Shown here in pieces: positions 12,716-27,580 of a stretch of 64,000 bases of DNA. Both the position numbers and the translations under genes were made by a program. This DNA is from Eremophila alpestris peregrina. Taxonomy: Eukaryota; Chordata; Aves; Passeriformes; Alaudidae. The notes under the pieces were generated by a model. That model saw nothing but the letters and a program-made list of their open reading frames with translations. It searched no databases and was not told the origin of the DNA. The DNA is taken from contig WMCF01000089.1 of NCBI GenBank assembly GCA_009792885.1, positions 754,737-818,736 on the forward strand. Reading direction: 5' to 3'. Within the stretch, counting starts at the first letter, position 1, and each line of letters opens with the position of its first letter.

Positions 12716-15700
12716 CCCTACCACTAGCTGAAAGGTGAAATCCTTACATACTCCTATGTCCATGGAAACACGGCCTTTAGAAAAATACAGGGCACTATAA
12801 GGTTCCCAGAAATCCGTCAGAGCTCGTGGCAGCACACCCTGCACGTGCTGGCTTCCACAATCCTGGAGCACATCTTGGTTGATGGATGCTTATATTGGAC
12901 TGAGCCCCACTGGGAGTCACTCAGCTCATGAGATGTGTACCAGCAGTAGGCAGGGTGACATGAGGGAAGGCATGATTTGCAAGTGATCCTGCCTGCAGTC
13001 AGGCTCCAGGTGTAACCATCGAGGTCATCCCTGTCCTTCCTGAGGTGCGGAAATCCCAGTGGGGAGGTAGTGGAAATGCACTGATGATGACCCAATGTAC
13101 AAGGTTCACAGGTTCACAGCAGGAAGGGGCTGACCTGCAACCCTGATCTCTCACCGTGAAAGGTGAAAGGGAATCATGAACTGTCCTTTGATACTTCTTG
13201 CTCTGACTTTTGCTCATTGGATTCTGCATGTCAAGGAAAACCTAACTGCTGTTTGGATTGGACCTTCCAGATCAACATCAAAAATCTGTAAGGCTTTTTC
13301 ATGAAGATTATGTTGGCTACACAGTCAAGAAATATCTTTTGTCATGCCTTTTTGCCACAGTTGTCTGATGATAATAACCTGATGATAATTAGATGGACCT
13401 TGTGGGTTCTTCAGGACCTGAATATTACTTCCCAATCCAGGAACATGCCTCTGTCTCTGGGGTATGAGTTGTGTCTAGCAATATTGTAGGCATGTTCTAA
13501 GAAAATCTTCCCCATGGGTTTTGAATTAAGTTTAGGCTGTATATAGAGAGGAATGCAATGCTTTTCTCCTGACTTTAAATATTCCATAATCAGACGGTCT
13601 TTATGACTTTTTGTGTCTCAGCCTAATTTCATTGTTGTGAAAGTGCTCACATTTATGTGCCTGAGGAGATAACTAGGCAGGCAAAAACCAAATTCCATGT
13701 GTTTGGCAACAACTATTTAGCTCCTGGTGTTAAAGCTCAACTGGCTGTTTTGCATTGTGGTCACAATATTGAGAAAGGACTGAATTCCCTGGTGCTTGAG
13801 ATCCTCAGTGCGTATGTACCCAAAAGAGGTTTTCCAGAGGTGCTGAGCCTCAAAGCTATGAAGTAATTTTAAGTAATGGTCCACAATACACCAAAATAAA
13901 ACATTACACTGGCAGAAAAAAACCCCAAAAAACCCAACATGGAATACTAAAACTTCTGGGCTCACAAATCAGACTAGCATACTGTCCTGAAGACTGCTCA
14001 AGGGAAAATACCATTTCAGCTTGAACTTTGAAGTTTAGAGAAGGAAAGGGTGGGTTTAGGTACTCTAAGGTAATGTTGTGAGGTTTTTTAAATTCATATC
14101 CAACTTAAGTATCTGTTATTCAATGTTTCATAGGAGGATTGGGTTATATGAACACCAGAAATGTACTAACACTTTTCCCATCAGCGTTAATCCTATAACA
14201 CAGTAAGATGGGCTACCAGCTACATTAGACTTGTCAGGAGTACAGAGCAAATTCTAAGTGCCTTTCTAAGTAATCTTCTCTGTGCTGATAATGTGACTGG
14301 TATGTTCTGGGCTGTTTTGTTTATGAGATACATATAGTATCAGAAATACAAAAGACTGTCAGAGGGAGTGGTAAAATTACCCTGGAATTGCAGTCCTTCA
14401 AAATTCTAATAGTAAATGTGATTGCTCATTGCTTAGGAAATGGTTTGGGTGTGATAAAGCTTTATGTGAATATTTTAAGTGCACATGAAAGAATTTAAAT
14501 GAGGGGGAAAGGGTGCAGCTCCCTCATTTTTTGGCTTGGAGTGTCCAGGACATGATAGGGCATGTCCTGCTATTTTTTGTACTGATAGATGTGAACTTGA
14601 AACTTAAGTCTTCAAAATGAAGGGGAGGGTGGGGCGAGGGGAGGAGGAATGCTCCCAGAGATAAGCAGAAGACATATTTCCAGTGCAACAATTAAACGTG
14701 TTGCATGTGATAAGTTTAACGCAACCCCCGAAGTTATCACAGTCCACGTGCAGGCACCGATCTGCCAGACGCCAATAACTGAAGGAGTTGTCACATCCCT
14801 CCTTGGCCAGCAGAGCTGACGGTGTCTCTGGTAGAGGGAGCTTGCAGGGAGTCATGGTGAAGCAGACCCAGGCAGCCACTGCTTCTCCCCCATTACCCTC
14901 CCACTTCTCTCTTTGCATGGCTCAGCACTGTCTCCAGGTACTGCCAGCAGTGCCAAGCTATGCTGCAGTTGCCAAACACAGGGATGAGCCTGGGGGCCAG
15001 AAGAGAGAAACAAGTAAAAGCTTAGTCCAGCTGTGATACACGGGATGTTGGCTGGTTCCGGGAAGGCAGGGATAAAGCCTATCTACTTTGTAGCTGAGGG
15101 GTGTCTGCGTTTGCATCTGCAGCTCTCTCCAGGCAAAGGAGGTGTGTTTCTTGTTCCTGGAGGGCTGAGTAGCTGGGATTCTTTCTTTCTTCCTGCTGCC
15201 CAACAGACCGCCGCCACAGCTTTTAGGTGCTGACACTGCGGTTCATCAGCACAGCACTTATCGTCACCTAGAGATGTAACATCAGAGCCACTCCACATGA
15301 ACTCCACCTTTAATCACTCTGAAAGCTGAAGCTGGGGCAGGATATGGCAACTCCGTGCTAAGCTGGGTATTTTCTGCATGCACATGACAGCACAGCATGC
15401 TTCTGGTTTCAGGGTGGAGCTCCAAAGGTGGCTTCTGATCAGTAAAGCCTCCGTACCCTGTTGTCACTGATCTACTAATAAACGGAGAGGCCTTTTGGTT
15501 TAAGCCACTCAAAGTGTGTGATGACCCTCCGCTTTGCACCTCTCACACCTCTTGCAGCAGAACCAGCAGAGCTCACATCTGTGACCCCAAAAGCAGAATT
15601 CAATTACAAGTACAATTTTTGTACTCCTGAGATGTGGGTTTGCTAGGGAGGAAAGCAAGTCAGAGAAGCTCGTCCTGATGGCAGGGGCAATGTTCCTGCC

Positions 15701-17619
15701 TCATCCTTTTCACTGAAATGTTTTGCACTGTGATAGCATATACACTTGATTGATTTGGTAGCAAAAATGGCTCAGTTTAAAATATGGGCCTGAACAGTCC
15801 GGAAAGGTACTTCTTTCCATCTCTCCTACAAGACAATAAGTAAATGATCCAAACAAATCCAGGTCCTGCCATTGCAAGCAATGGAAGACTCAGAGATCAA
15901 AAAAATGACTCTGCACTAAAATTACTTTTTCTTCTTCTGAGAACAAATGCAGAAAAAACTTTCCTGTTGCTGTCTAATGGGTTTGAAATCTTTTGTACCC
16001 ATGCAGTGACTGAGCCAATTGTTTCATTTGATTCGTCTGTGAACGCTTTTCCAAAAATGTGCTTCTTTTCTCAGCTGCAAAACTGATAGGACAATACTGT
16101 CTCTAAAATGACATAACTAAGAAAGTTCTCACAGACAAATGCTGATTTTCGTTGTTTAGTTTGCAATGGAGTAATTCTGGATACAATTAGTTGCGTTTGT
16201 CTTTTTAAAATAGGGGAATCCACAGCCTTTCCCTACTAGCAGAGGTTCCAAGTTATTCAGGTAGATCACACAGTGTTCTCAGCTAGTTAAGGAAATAAAG
16301 GTGATTGAAGTGACAAGGTGATAGAAAAAGCCCAGCTGAACGACCCATTCAGGAGGAAGGTCATGCTGGGTGTTTTCAGAAACTTCTGTAAAGGATTCTT
16401 TGAAATACTGATTGAGAGAGCAAGTATTATTTCCTGCTCAGTAAGTACCAGTATGAACACAGTAAAGACTTACAGAAAAGATCAAATACACAGGTAGCAT
16501 CTTCTCTTAAGTTTTATTGAGGTGTAAAAACCATTCCAGATATATTTTCTTTAAAGTAAAACTAAAATTTTTCATACATATAGTTTGGAAAAGGCGTTTA
16601 TTGGTTCAGATCTAACAACATCGCTCACTAGTTATTCATGGATTTGTCAGGTGTTTTTTTCTATAAAAAGCAGGTAAGGTTTTAGGGAAGCATGCAGACA
16701 AACAATGTCCAAGCTTCTCACCTAATACTTCATTATAGCAAAGCAGACTTCGAAATGCATGGAGGTATGGGATCATCATGAGAAAGGTGCATTTGAGTTG
16801 TGAAACTGTGAATAGCAGGTGTCCTGGAAGCTTAAGCATGTCACTTTCCATTACCAGAGAGCTTTAGCAGCGGTGCATTTTTCGCTGTGTGTGGGAGCTC
16901 CACGCCTGTAGTGATCTGAAAGGAAGCATCATCTCCTCCCTACTGCAGCAAACAGATGCATCAGGCAATGTGGTGCCCCAGGGATTAGCGTCCTGCTATT
17001 CATTTGGGCCTTTTTGGAGTGACAGGTAGGCTCTGTGCTTTGGCTCTAGAGCTTTGGCAGACATACCCTAGGTATTACTCACCATACACAGCATTGTCAG
17101 GATGTCAGATTAAAGCACACCCAACCTGCAGATAAAGCCATGTTTCACTGCTGACTGTAACTCCTTCACTTTTTGTCCGAAGATTATAAAAGCTTGATGC
17201 TGCTTTTTTTCTAATTAGTAAAATCATGTTTACAGGGTACTGTCAGTCCTTTTCCTTCACAATATCTATTTTATTGTCTGATCAACAATACATGAACTTT
17301 CTAACTCTAGGAGTTTACAAAAGATGATTTTCCCTGCTAGATTTCACATATGACAAAGCCCTTTTGCTGGTGCCAGTATTAAATGATGAATGAGTGTAAG
17401 TTTATTACAATAATAAGGTATTCAGATGGCAGGCACAAAACCAGTGTGCTGATCCCTAGGCTGGGCCAGCACCAAAGGATCAAACTGACAAAAACAAAGT
17501 TTCTGTCTGCACACGATGATGTTTTAGGAAGGGAAATCTTCTGGCAAAAGTTATTTTGGAGTTTTTGATCATTACTTTTGAAGCTAAATAGATGAAATTA
17601 TTTCACAGGTGAACTGTAA
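12716..17619. other. Intergenic DNA, nothing recognised
   Basis: Mostly AT-rich sequence with short open frames and no recognisable exon. No strong repeat family was identified. Confidence 0.45.
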
Positions 17620-18260
17620 AATGAGTGGAAAACTGGATAGGCTGTCAGGTTCAAGGACAGAGGTCCATCAGTAAGAGTAGCTGGCAGACAGCTACAAGTG
17701 CCATTTCTCAGGGGTTTATTCCAGGCCAATATTTTTAACATCTTTAGCAACAACATAGAAAAGGGGATTTAGGGCACTGGGGATTGTTCTGGGGAGCAGC
17801 TGGAGGGGAACACAGCCCTTCAGAGGGGCCTCAACAGGCTGAGATTTGGGGTGCCATGAACCTCCTGGAGCTCAGCCTGAGCAAAGGATGTGTCCTGCCC
17901 ATGGCTGTGAGAAGCCCAGCAGTGAATGAGGCCCTCAGTCTGGACAGAAGGGCTGCAATCTTGTTGGACAGCAAGGCAAGTCAGCTGTGAATTTGGTGGC
18001 TGACCAGGGCCTGGGTGGTCCCTGAAAGCCAGTGGAGGCAAGTGCCTCTCCATGGCTTGATGGCACTGATCAAGCATAATCCTGAATTAGATTCAATCCA
18101 AGAGAGTTTTTGAGAAAACAGAGATGAAATCATCACACAAACACGGTGTAGTTCTTGGACGTGATCCAGAGAGATGGTGGGATCTCCATCATTGGAGACA
18201 ACCTGATCTAGCTTTGTGGTCAGCCATGCTTGGAGCAGACTGTTAATACAGGGACCTCTG
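17620..18260 (+). mobile_element. CR1 LINE fragments (ORF2 3' part and 3'UTR), rearranged
   Basis: From 17630 the plus strand carries diverged CR1 ORF2 DNA. The landmarks include 'ggctgtcaggttcaaggaca' and 'ttattccaggccaatatttt', then 'cagcccttcagaggggcctc' and 'aggctgagatttggggtgcc'. After about 17970 the similarity breaks, and a short piece near 18155-18225 ('gagagatggtgggatctcca') again resembles the CR1 3'UTR. The element is deleted and has no coding capacity. Confidence 0.7.
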
Positions 18261-21200
18261 AAGACACCTTCCAATCTGAATTTTTTCGGAGCTCCTTTAA
18301 TTGCATGTCACAGGACTCTTGTAGCAGGCCTGAAGTTGAACTGGAGAGTTTTGACTGAATGAAGTTTCTTGTGCCCAGGAGGCCTGTGCTGAGATTAGGT
18401 GGTGACTTGCAAGCAAGACCATATGCCCTGACAACAGGAGGATGGCAACCAGGGCCCAGAACACACTTGTGTCTTGCCTCTTTCTGATACTTCACAAAAC
18501 CCAAACCAAGGATAAATGAGGCTGAAAGAAAATAGAGTGCTGAGGCAAGACTGTCCCCCTGTAGCAACACCTGTATCCTAGAGAGTACACAAGACCTGCC
18601 CAAAAACCAACTTACCAAGAGGTACCCCCAATAGGGGCTGCAGGAGACTCAATGAAAAACTTGATACCTGGTGTCCCTCTGTGCCATCCCAAGTGATCCT
18701 GACCAGATTGCTTGGGCATAGACATCTCTGTGCCTGTGAACACGTGTGAGAGTGAGTAAGGGAAAATCTGTGAATGCAAAAGAGTGAGAAAAACAGCTTG
18801 CTTAAAATTAAAGTGGCTTTCCTGGTCCATAAAAGCTGAGGCAGATAAACTTGGTTGCAGAGGTGCTGAGAAGACCCACTTCCAAGAAATCACAAAGCAC
18901 CAATAAAGATGAACTAGGGATTCCTGTGTGTGCATACAAACATTTTGGACCAACAGGGAGTCGATGTATAACTTGATTTGTAGCACTTCTCTAACCTTTC
19001 ATGAAACAAACCTGAAACACACACTGAAAGTAGACCTGACCTTCCTTCCTACCAGGAACACAAGGAAAATTGCCTCTTTCAATCATTCTTCTATGTAGCT
19101 ACACAAAGCTGCAGAAAATGCAATATCAGAGCAATACCTGAAAGGAATGAATGGAAAGCACACACACCAATTCAACAGACACTGCTTCAGACTGAGTAAT
19201 CCCATTGGGCTGCTGATGTATATTTAGCTCCTCAATTAAGAGCAAGTCCTGCACTTGGTACTCACATGAGTGAGCCCCAGGGTCACATAAATAATCCTCA
19301 GGATTACTCAGAAATTATTTTTTAAGGCATGATTAACACATGACTGGGAGCTGCAGGCTGTGCACACAAAATAATTCAGGTGGGGAGGCACATCTGAAGG
19401 TCTTTGCTCCTATTGCCCTTTCCAAGCTCAACTGCCTTCAAAACAAAGTTAACTTGGTCAGGGCCTTGACCAGCTAAGCTCTGAATGTGTCTAGCAGTGA
19501 ACATCCCACCATCTCTTTTGGCCCTGTCCCAGGGCTGCACCACTGTTGTTTTACTCCTTATGTGCAAACAAAATTTCCCATGCTGCAATGTATCCCTTTT
19601 GTCCCTTATGACAAGGGTCAAAACAAGACTTTTTAAAACAAGACATCCCTGTGAACTTCTGAGAGAAGATTGGTAACTGTCTGTAAGTCAGTGGACATCT
19701 GCAATTAGGGCTTCCCTGAGACATCCCTTCTCCATGCTAACAAAGCCTGATTCCTTCTATCTCTTCTCTCACCACCAGGTGCACCAGACCCACACACCAT
19801 CTCCAGTGGCCTTCCACTGATCTCTTTTCAGTCTGACAACAAATGATATGTGCTTCCACCCCTGATGTGTACACAGGAATTGTGGCCACCGTGAGAACAC
19901 AAAGGTTTTTCTGATGATACTCCAATGCTCCTATGGCTGTCTGTTCATACAGACTAGAACTGGTCCCTGCAATGATGGCTCATGCCCTCTCCCATGTGAA
20001 AGAGGGAACAACAGGAGCCCACATGGGAAAGAGGTGCTGTTTGCCATGCAAAGCATTAAGGAGCAGGACTGTGGGCAGCACAGGACCTTGTGGTCAACTG
20101 GTGATGGATATCTGGATTCTGGACAGGTTAGAGACTAGAGGCAGGATTTCATCCTGGCACTTTGGCAGCAGCTTTGACCCCCTCCCATGTCAACACTGAA
20201 TAAATGTGTAAATAAAGCATGCTACTTCTCTGTTATATGTCCCACTCTCTCCTTTATTAGTTCAGCTTCTTCTCTCTTCCCCCTCCCTCCCTCCTTCCTT
20301 TATTGTCTTTTTACTGACAAAATGCTCTTACATACATTTCTTCAATAGGCATTGACATGGAAGTCATGATGCTGTGGTTCCAAGTACTGATCAGCTGCAC
20401 AGAAACCTGTCTGGCTTAGGCAAATGACTATTTGCTTGCAGTATTGCCATTTGCTTTCCAGTATGGGTACAAACTCCAGACATTAACTGTTGAGCAATGC
20501 TGCAGAATCTGTTGAGCAATGCTTCCAAATTTGTAGGCCGGATCTTTCCCAAAGACTACTCCAGCCAGCCAACAGCACAGTAATCATATCAGGTATGAAT
20601 TCACCTTTTCATTTCAGCAGAAGCATACACAGGCTCTCCCTGCGGTGCTCTGAAATATGTCAGTACAACTTCGTATCTGAGGAATGAAATATACTGAATT
20701 GCAGAGAGAAAAAACATTTGGTTTCAGTTTTTGAAATTTCACTGAAACTCTTAACACACAGCATATTCACTGCTCACAAGTTAACTAGCTGGGGCGTGGG
20801 TGGTTTTAGCCTATTGCACTGATTTCAGTTCTCGCATTCAATATTTTAAATATTCTCATCACGCTGCAGCCATGTTCTCCACCCAGCACATTGCAGTTAT
20901 TTATTCCTGCTGAATGCAGCATTTTTCAGCCTGTGATGCTCAGGGGATGGTGACCAGAGCTCTGTGGAACACCATGGGGTTGTGCTCCTTCCTGTGAAGC
21001 TCTGACAGGACCAGTCCAGGCTGCAGCGGAAATGGTTTGCCCTTCATGGCCACCTTTGCAACTTCCAGCTTAGCCCCACGGCCTCTCAGAGAGAGGCAGC
21101 TCAAGTTCAAGGCCTAAAATGCCGTCTTCCCCAGACAGGGCAGCCTACAGTCTGACCTTGGGCTAAAAAGTAGTTTTTTGCAGACATCAGCTGTACTTCA

Positions 21201-21762
21201 TGTGAGAGAACAAGCCTGAAGCAAGGTGTAGGAGTAAGGTCAAGTACACATAAAAAATATACATATACAAGCATTTCTGAGATCTCTGTGTGGTGCTGAG
21301 GAGCATGCAGGTGTTGCTGGTTAACCTGGAGTTTACAGGAATCATACAGAAATGAGTGTCAGAAACCTGGGGCTAGCCTGGCTGAACCCCCAGGAATGCT
21401 CCAGCATTTGTTCCTCGGCTGTACTTGTTTAGGCAAACCAGACAAAAAGTACCTGATTTAGTCTGAAGAGGGAAGCTGGAGCACAAGGTAAACATGTATG
21501 GGCAGCACTCCTGAGCAGCTTGACTTTCAAGTTTTTTGAGAGCAGTCATGCCCACAGAGTCAGTAATGAGAAGGAATTTGTTTGCTGAAAGATCTCTGAA
21601 GCTCTGTAGCTCTTTTCCAGGTGGGGGCATTCAGACAATTGATGAACAAAGCATTTTCTGTCTGGGACAGTAAATATTTAACTGGAATGTTTAGAAAGAT
21701 CCATGTTTCTGAGTTTTCAAGAACTTCTCAAAGAAAGTTTCTTTCCTGCAGTCACAAAACGG

Positions 21763-21779
21763 AAAAAAAAAAAAAAAAA
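21763..21779. repeat. Poly-A run (about 17 A)
   Basis: Uninterrupted A homopolymer preceded by 'ggcaaaacgg'-like sequence. No adjacent SINE or processed pseudogene was recognised. Confidence 0.9.
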
Positions 21780-22358
21780 CACTGAAAAGAGCCTAGGAAA
21801 CAGAGAAGCCAGAAGAGCGGTATCCTTCTGAAAAGCATTGTATTCCTGCATCACCTTCTCTTCAAGGTACAAGAAACCTGCAGCCTCTGACATATACAAC
21901 TCACTGCAGAGCATGTCTGCCTCCCTATTCCTGAATTTTATTCAAGCACCCCCCAAATCCCATTTTTCACATTAGATCTATTCACTGAATGTTCAAGTGC
22001 TTCTCTTTCCTTAGATAAGCAACAGAAATTATGGCCTGCATTAAAAAGTGATGAGAAAGGCATGTTTTTTACATGAAAATGTCTTTCTCAGGTTTTCCCA
22101 CTGATTTGTCTGACAGCTTTTGGACATGAGACTGGCATCAGCAACTACCTGGAATTTTCTGGCATCCAGTCTTTAGTGGCCTGGTACCTAGGCTGCTAGG
22201 ATGCATCAGGATAGTTTGTTATAGCATCTTAGTCTGGAGAACCATGGCCTTCAGGGGCCTGATACATGGGGCAGCAGGGTTTTCCAGTGATTTCAGCAGA
22301 AATTAGTTACTCTCAAGCACCAAAACCAGCTAAATCCTTCTATTTACTAACTAGGGTA

Positions 22359-22399
22359 TACTTACTTATAAGTATGTACTTACTTATACTTACTTATAG
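22359..22399. repeat. TACT/TTAT-rich short tandem patch
   Basis: The segment repeats 'acttacttata' three times with small spacers, partly self-complementary ('cttataagta'). It is a degenerate microsatellite. Confidence 0.75.
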
Positions 22400-23099
22400 G
22401 TGTTTCATCCCAGAGGAACAGCTGCAGATAAACAGCCTTAACAGGTGTTCTGTGGTTCAGGGGCTGTGTCTCACACTGTATCTTGCTGTGTCACAGATAA
22501 AAGCTCTGTGTGTTTAAGGCCACAGAACATTCTGCAGTCAAGCAGAGTGGAAGAGAGAAGTCCCCGAGGTCTGTGCACTCCCCCACTCCAGCCAACTCAA
22601 GGGCCTTCACCTCTCCAGTAGGATGCCCCCGGTGTCGCCAGTGAAATGCCTGCCTAGCCAGCTATGACAAGGAGGCTTGAATCCACACTTAACCACTCAA
22701 CAGCTCACGCAAGTGGAGACTGGAAAGAGGATCTGCTGGAGACTAAGTGTTCTTAGGTTGGTAATGCAGCCTGCTGCCCTGAGAGCAGTGCATCTCTTCA
22801 GGGCTAAGCACCAGCAAGAGGAATTTGAGGACAAAAATAATAGACCAAAGAGATCTACAGGGAGTTTAAGTGGGCTTTTTGGGGGGATTACCACTTCTCT
22901 GCAGCACATTTCCATTGACCTTGATGGTAGGATGTTGGCTGGATGTCTGGGCTGCTTCTTTGGTAGTTCACTTTCATGTTGAAAGTGGTCAGAAGCAATC
23001 CTTTTGCACTTGAGTGACCCACAATGGGAGAGGCATGTAGGAGATAACTACACAAGGAAGAAGTGGCAAAAAAGGAAAGAAAATACTTTGATATCTGAA

Positions 23100-23425
23100 A
23101 GGGTATGCAGAGCTTAATAAACAGTAAGGGGCAGAAGAGAAAGGTGCTGGGCTTGATCAGCCTGGAGAGGAAAAGGTCAAGGGGGCACCAAGCTGCTGTC
23201 ATTCAGTCCCCTGTCCCACAGAGTTACATGGGAGAGAGACATGAACTATTGTTAAGGTCCATGGGGAAAAGACAAGTAGTGCAGGCTTGGGATAGGCACC
23301 AGAGAGGTGGTGAGATCTCTGTCCTTGGAGATTCTCCAGACAGACAGGGTAAGGCCCTGGGCAACATGACCTAGCTTTCTTGAGCACTGCTTTGATCAGG
23401 TATTTGGGCTTAAGACCACCAAATG
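23100..23425 (+). mobile_element. CR1 LINE 3' fragment
   Basis: The plus strand shows diverged CR1 3'-region landmarks: 'gatcagcctggagaggaaaa', 'caccagagaggtggtgagat' and 'gtccttggagattctcc', followed by a decayed 'gggcaacatgacctagct' block. It ends without a clear tail. Old copy with approximate edges. Confidence 0.7.
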
Positions 23426-26400
23426 TAAACATTTCTGCAATTCTTCAGTGAATTCCACAGCCATCCTTCTGAGGCATCTCTCCCTCCCATAAGCAGCAAC
23501 AATATGTGGCACAGGATCCTGTAAGAGGATAGAGGCTGGACCTTGGGGAGATGTAGGGATGTAGGTATGCACATGCCTCCTGCTGAGAAGGGAAATGCCA
23601 CACACTCCTCCTTTGCTGTCCCTCCTGTCATCCCCCTGATGGCTGTTACAAAGGCCTCAGAAAGCAAAGATAAACCTTTCACCACAGGTCCCTCACAGCC
23701 ACATGTTAAAAAATTATGTCATGCATGCAAACACGACTGTGTTTGATTTCTATACAGCAAAGCCTGTCACATCACTGATCTTTGAGGAACAGCCATGATG
23801 TAGCAGCCAAAACAGCCTTCGATCTCAGCTGCTAGTGATTTCTCCATGCTCTGTGCAGGTGAGAAGAGGCATGAAGAACACAGAGAAACAAGGGCTCTGC
23901 AGAGCGGGAAAGGCAGCAGTGAAGTTGCTTAGCATGGCTCAGCTGGAAGTTTCCATGACTTGAAAATGATCCACTGAGCTTGCAGCAGGATGCTGCACTA
24001 TGGGCTGCATGTGAGATGGAATGAAAATCAGGAAACCTAGGCAGGTTTTCTCTGTTGCAGAGAGCACAGGTAGAAGCTGTTGTCAAAACTAACTGGCTGA
24101 ATATGAAACCTCGTGGTAGGCATGTGCTTCTGTTCCCCTACTATTTAATAAGGCCTTGAGCCCACAGACTGCTTCAGAGCAGAGATGGCCTCCTCCTGGG
24201 CTTATGTGGTGTGAGAGGCACTAGCAGAGGGGCCTGGCTTTCCTTGCCTCCTTAAGAAGGAACTGGGAGCAATCCTTTTTCTTGGAAGAGAAACCCAGAT
24301 GGGAAAAAGATAAGGCTTTAGCCAGCGATGGCATTGCTGTACACCTCTGGAAGGATGGGGGTAAACTGACAAGTGAGAGATGAAGCATGGCTAGGATGAT
24401 CAAGGTAGGCTCTGGAGGCTTACAGACATGGTCTGGAGGTAACGAGGGCCATCACGGGCAGCATATTTCTCAATTTTGTCTTTCATGCCTGTGAGTCACC
24501 AGCAAGCTGGAGGAACAGCTCAGGCAAGGATCCCCCTACGCAGAATTGTGTATAAGCCTGTCCCTGTGAAACTGCAGAGCACAGCACCATTGGAATGTCA
24601 TCTGGCACTACCTAGTTGCAGCTAGCTCAGTCCACTGGGACGTGGCTCTCCATGAGTGTGGAAGGTTGAATTTGAGCTTCACTGGAAGACCTCTTTTTAA
24701 TTAGTCTCTAAATATTTGTTTTCCAGCTGTAAATGGTTTTTAGCAAATTCGGCACAAAACTTCTCGACTATTTTTAACAAAAAAAAAAACCCCACACCCA
24801 AAGTTTATCACCTTTTAACAATGGATTTGCCATTTTTGAGAGGAACTCCCCTCGCAACAAAGTGATGGATTGCTCCCCTTCTGCCTGAGCTTTTCCTAGA
24901 TCTCTCTAAATGTCTGTTCCACACCTTTTCCTTGGGAGACAAGCCAGGCAATGTTGCAGGATGTTAAGTTGAAACATGTTGTAATCTCAGCCCCATGAGA
25001 CAGAAACTGGAGGGAAGGAGGTTGAGGATCATTTTGTGGTTTCCTGGGGGCAGCAGACACAGGTGATACAACACTGGAGGAGAATGGGCATCTGAAGACC
25101 TTGCCAGGGAGGCTCACAACATGCTCCCTTGCAGAAGAGTCTGTCCTAGCCCAGTGCCTTGCTTGGGTGTCTGGAGCACCCAGAAGCTGGCATCTCTTGC
25201 TTGCAACAACACTGCAAAAAATCAGATTTTAGCACTCTTGATGTTATACTGGCTTCAGCCTCAGGGATATTAAACTCAGAAGTTTTTATGGTGCCATGTC
25301 CCACAAGAGACAAGGGAAGTGGACAACATAGAGACAGGACACAATGAGTAACAAGTTCTCTCCTGAAGTGTAGTAACTCCAAGCTCTTCTCTGTTTTCCC
25401 AGAGTCCTCAGGGCTGGATGCTGTCTTATCCCAGGCTGCTGCTCTGGCTAGTCTCCACAGATTTGCTGCCGGTTTCTTTTTGTCAGCTCTCCCAGTACAG
25501 TGGCACACACAGAGAAGTTCTTGCTGCTACAGAGTGTGTATCAAACAGATTGTTTCACTTCTTTCATTTTTTAAATTCAGGGAGTTTGCACCCAAGGCAT
25601 ATTTAGGGGTGATGACCCACCTACAAGTTCTTCAGTACATTAGCTGTCTTTCACTTTTGTTTGGTATCACAAGAAAAAGCTGCCTTCTGCTCCCCAGGAT
25701 TTCTCCCCTCACAACCAAAATGCATCAGAAATGATGATGACAAGCTAAATGCACTGCATGTGTTTGAGGCCTGCCCACAAACTCCTTTCTCTTCTCTCCA
25801 GCAAATGTCATCTGAGCTTCTGGGCCTCTCTCCTCCTAGAGCCCAGAGAGCCTTTGCCAACCATCATTATGTAAATGGAAAATTTATGCACACACCCCCA
25901 TGCATGTGCAGTCATCCCTTCTGCTTGCTGACATACTCTCTGTCAGACATCTCAGTTTTTCCAGTCAAGGCCTCTTTGTTTCCAAATGCAAACTTTTCTG
26001 GACAAATTTTGAGGACTCTTGTACCTGTCACTAAATTCAGGGCTAACAAAGCGGAGCTTGGCACCAGTCTTATGCCATCCTCCTAAGTGCCCTAAGCCCA
26101 CTGATTTTAGGAACTCCCATTACTTTTCACCCTTAGGACTGCAGCATAAGGACTGTGTCCATGCACTGCAACCCAATCTCCTTTCAAATAAAACTGTCTT
26201 AGCATGAAAGAAATTGTAAGCTACATGTAAGTTTCAGTACTGCACTTTTCATCTCATCACCTGACAATGTTGTCAAAGTGGGCTAACTCTGTTAAGAGAT
26301 TCTATCTGATATATCTTCCATCACAATGCATGGCATTTTACTCACATAAACTGAGCCAGGCAACTGGATCTGAGCTTATCCCCACAGCATACTCCTCAGA

Positions 26401-27545
26401 GGGGCACGGGTTCCCCATCCTTTGAAAAGAAACTGCAGGACTCACAGACAGTGCAGTGAAGATGGCCAGGGGACCACATATGAAGACATACAACCCCAAC
26501 AACATATGGACCACCCCAAAAGTGCTGAAACATCTTGACTGTGTAAAAGAGAGCCTGGACTGGAGGAAGCAGCACTAAGTTTCATCTCCTTTCCACTTGG
26601 CTCCCATCTGAACTCTGCGCCAGCCATGCAGAAATCAGGGCAATATGACTAACACTAACTTACATCCATGAGCGATCTTGGTTTCTCATCAGTCCTGCCC
26701 AAACTTCAGCTAAAGGCGCAATGTAAATAGGAGGATGATAATTACAGCAGCCAAATGGCTTTGCCAGTCCACTTAATCTCCTTTTAGGTGCCTAATAAGT
26801 CTCCGTTGAAGATCTGTGATCTACTTGTCACATGGATTAAAAAGCAAGCAGCTGATAAAAAATAACTCTGTGGAAAGTTCTTTTTCTGACTATTCCTGAC
26901 ACGGATCCAGCAGACATCTGTTCATGGTGCATAGCTCCCAAGTCAAGTAGCCAAAGATCTAGGTAGGAGAAGATGCTGTTTCTTGTGAAGTTTACAGCTG
27001 ATGGAAGCACAAGTGGACTGGTACCTACGCAAACACACTGTGTTGTGCCACACTTCCCACGCATGGAGGATGCACTACTGTCAGCAATTTTTGGAGAGTG
27101 GGGACTCACTGAAATGCATAGAAGGATTCAGTGAAACCACTTCAGCCCACAGGCGAGCCATGGGAGTGGGTGTTCCTCTCTGAGCAGCTCTAAATTAAGA
27201 GAGCATCATGGATGGGCACTTTAGTACAGATAGACCAGCCCACTTGTAACAACAGTACAGTGGTGGTGGGATTATGATCAGAAACTGCATTCCTCCACAC
27301 TTTGAAGGAATTGGCAATTAAAGAAGTTTTTAAAGAACAATTTTTACAACACCTTGCCTGTGAGATGATGCACCCATCTCACCCTGCTGCTCCTGAACTC
27401 TCTTCTCCCTATGAAGAGAACACTTATTCTCAGCATGCAAATGTCTAGGGAGGGCAGTTTTCTGATTGTACATGGCAGCAGGGGAGCCAGACCAAAAGGA
27501 AACCTTCCTCTTCCTTTCAGAGGGTTGTGGGTTTTCACACTAATT

Positions 27546-27580
27546 AAAAAAAAAAAAAAAAAGGAAGAAAAAAAGAGAAA
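27546..27580. repeat. Poly-A run grading into A/G-rich tract
   Basis: Seventeen A residues followed by 'ggaagaaaaaaagagaaaaa'. It is a simple sequence, possibly the remnant of a retroposed tail, but no parent element is recognised beside it. Confidence 0.85.

Larger units (their letters stand above)
18261..23099. other. Intergenic DNA, nothing recognised apart from small simple repeats
   Basis: Contains a pyrimidine-rich CCT stretch near 20277-20299, an A-run (21763-21779) and a TACT/TTA-rich patch (22359-22399). No gene was recognised. The longest open frames, 132 and 124 codons on the minus strand at 18220-18986, match nothing known. Confidence 0.45.
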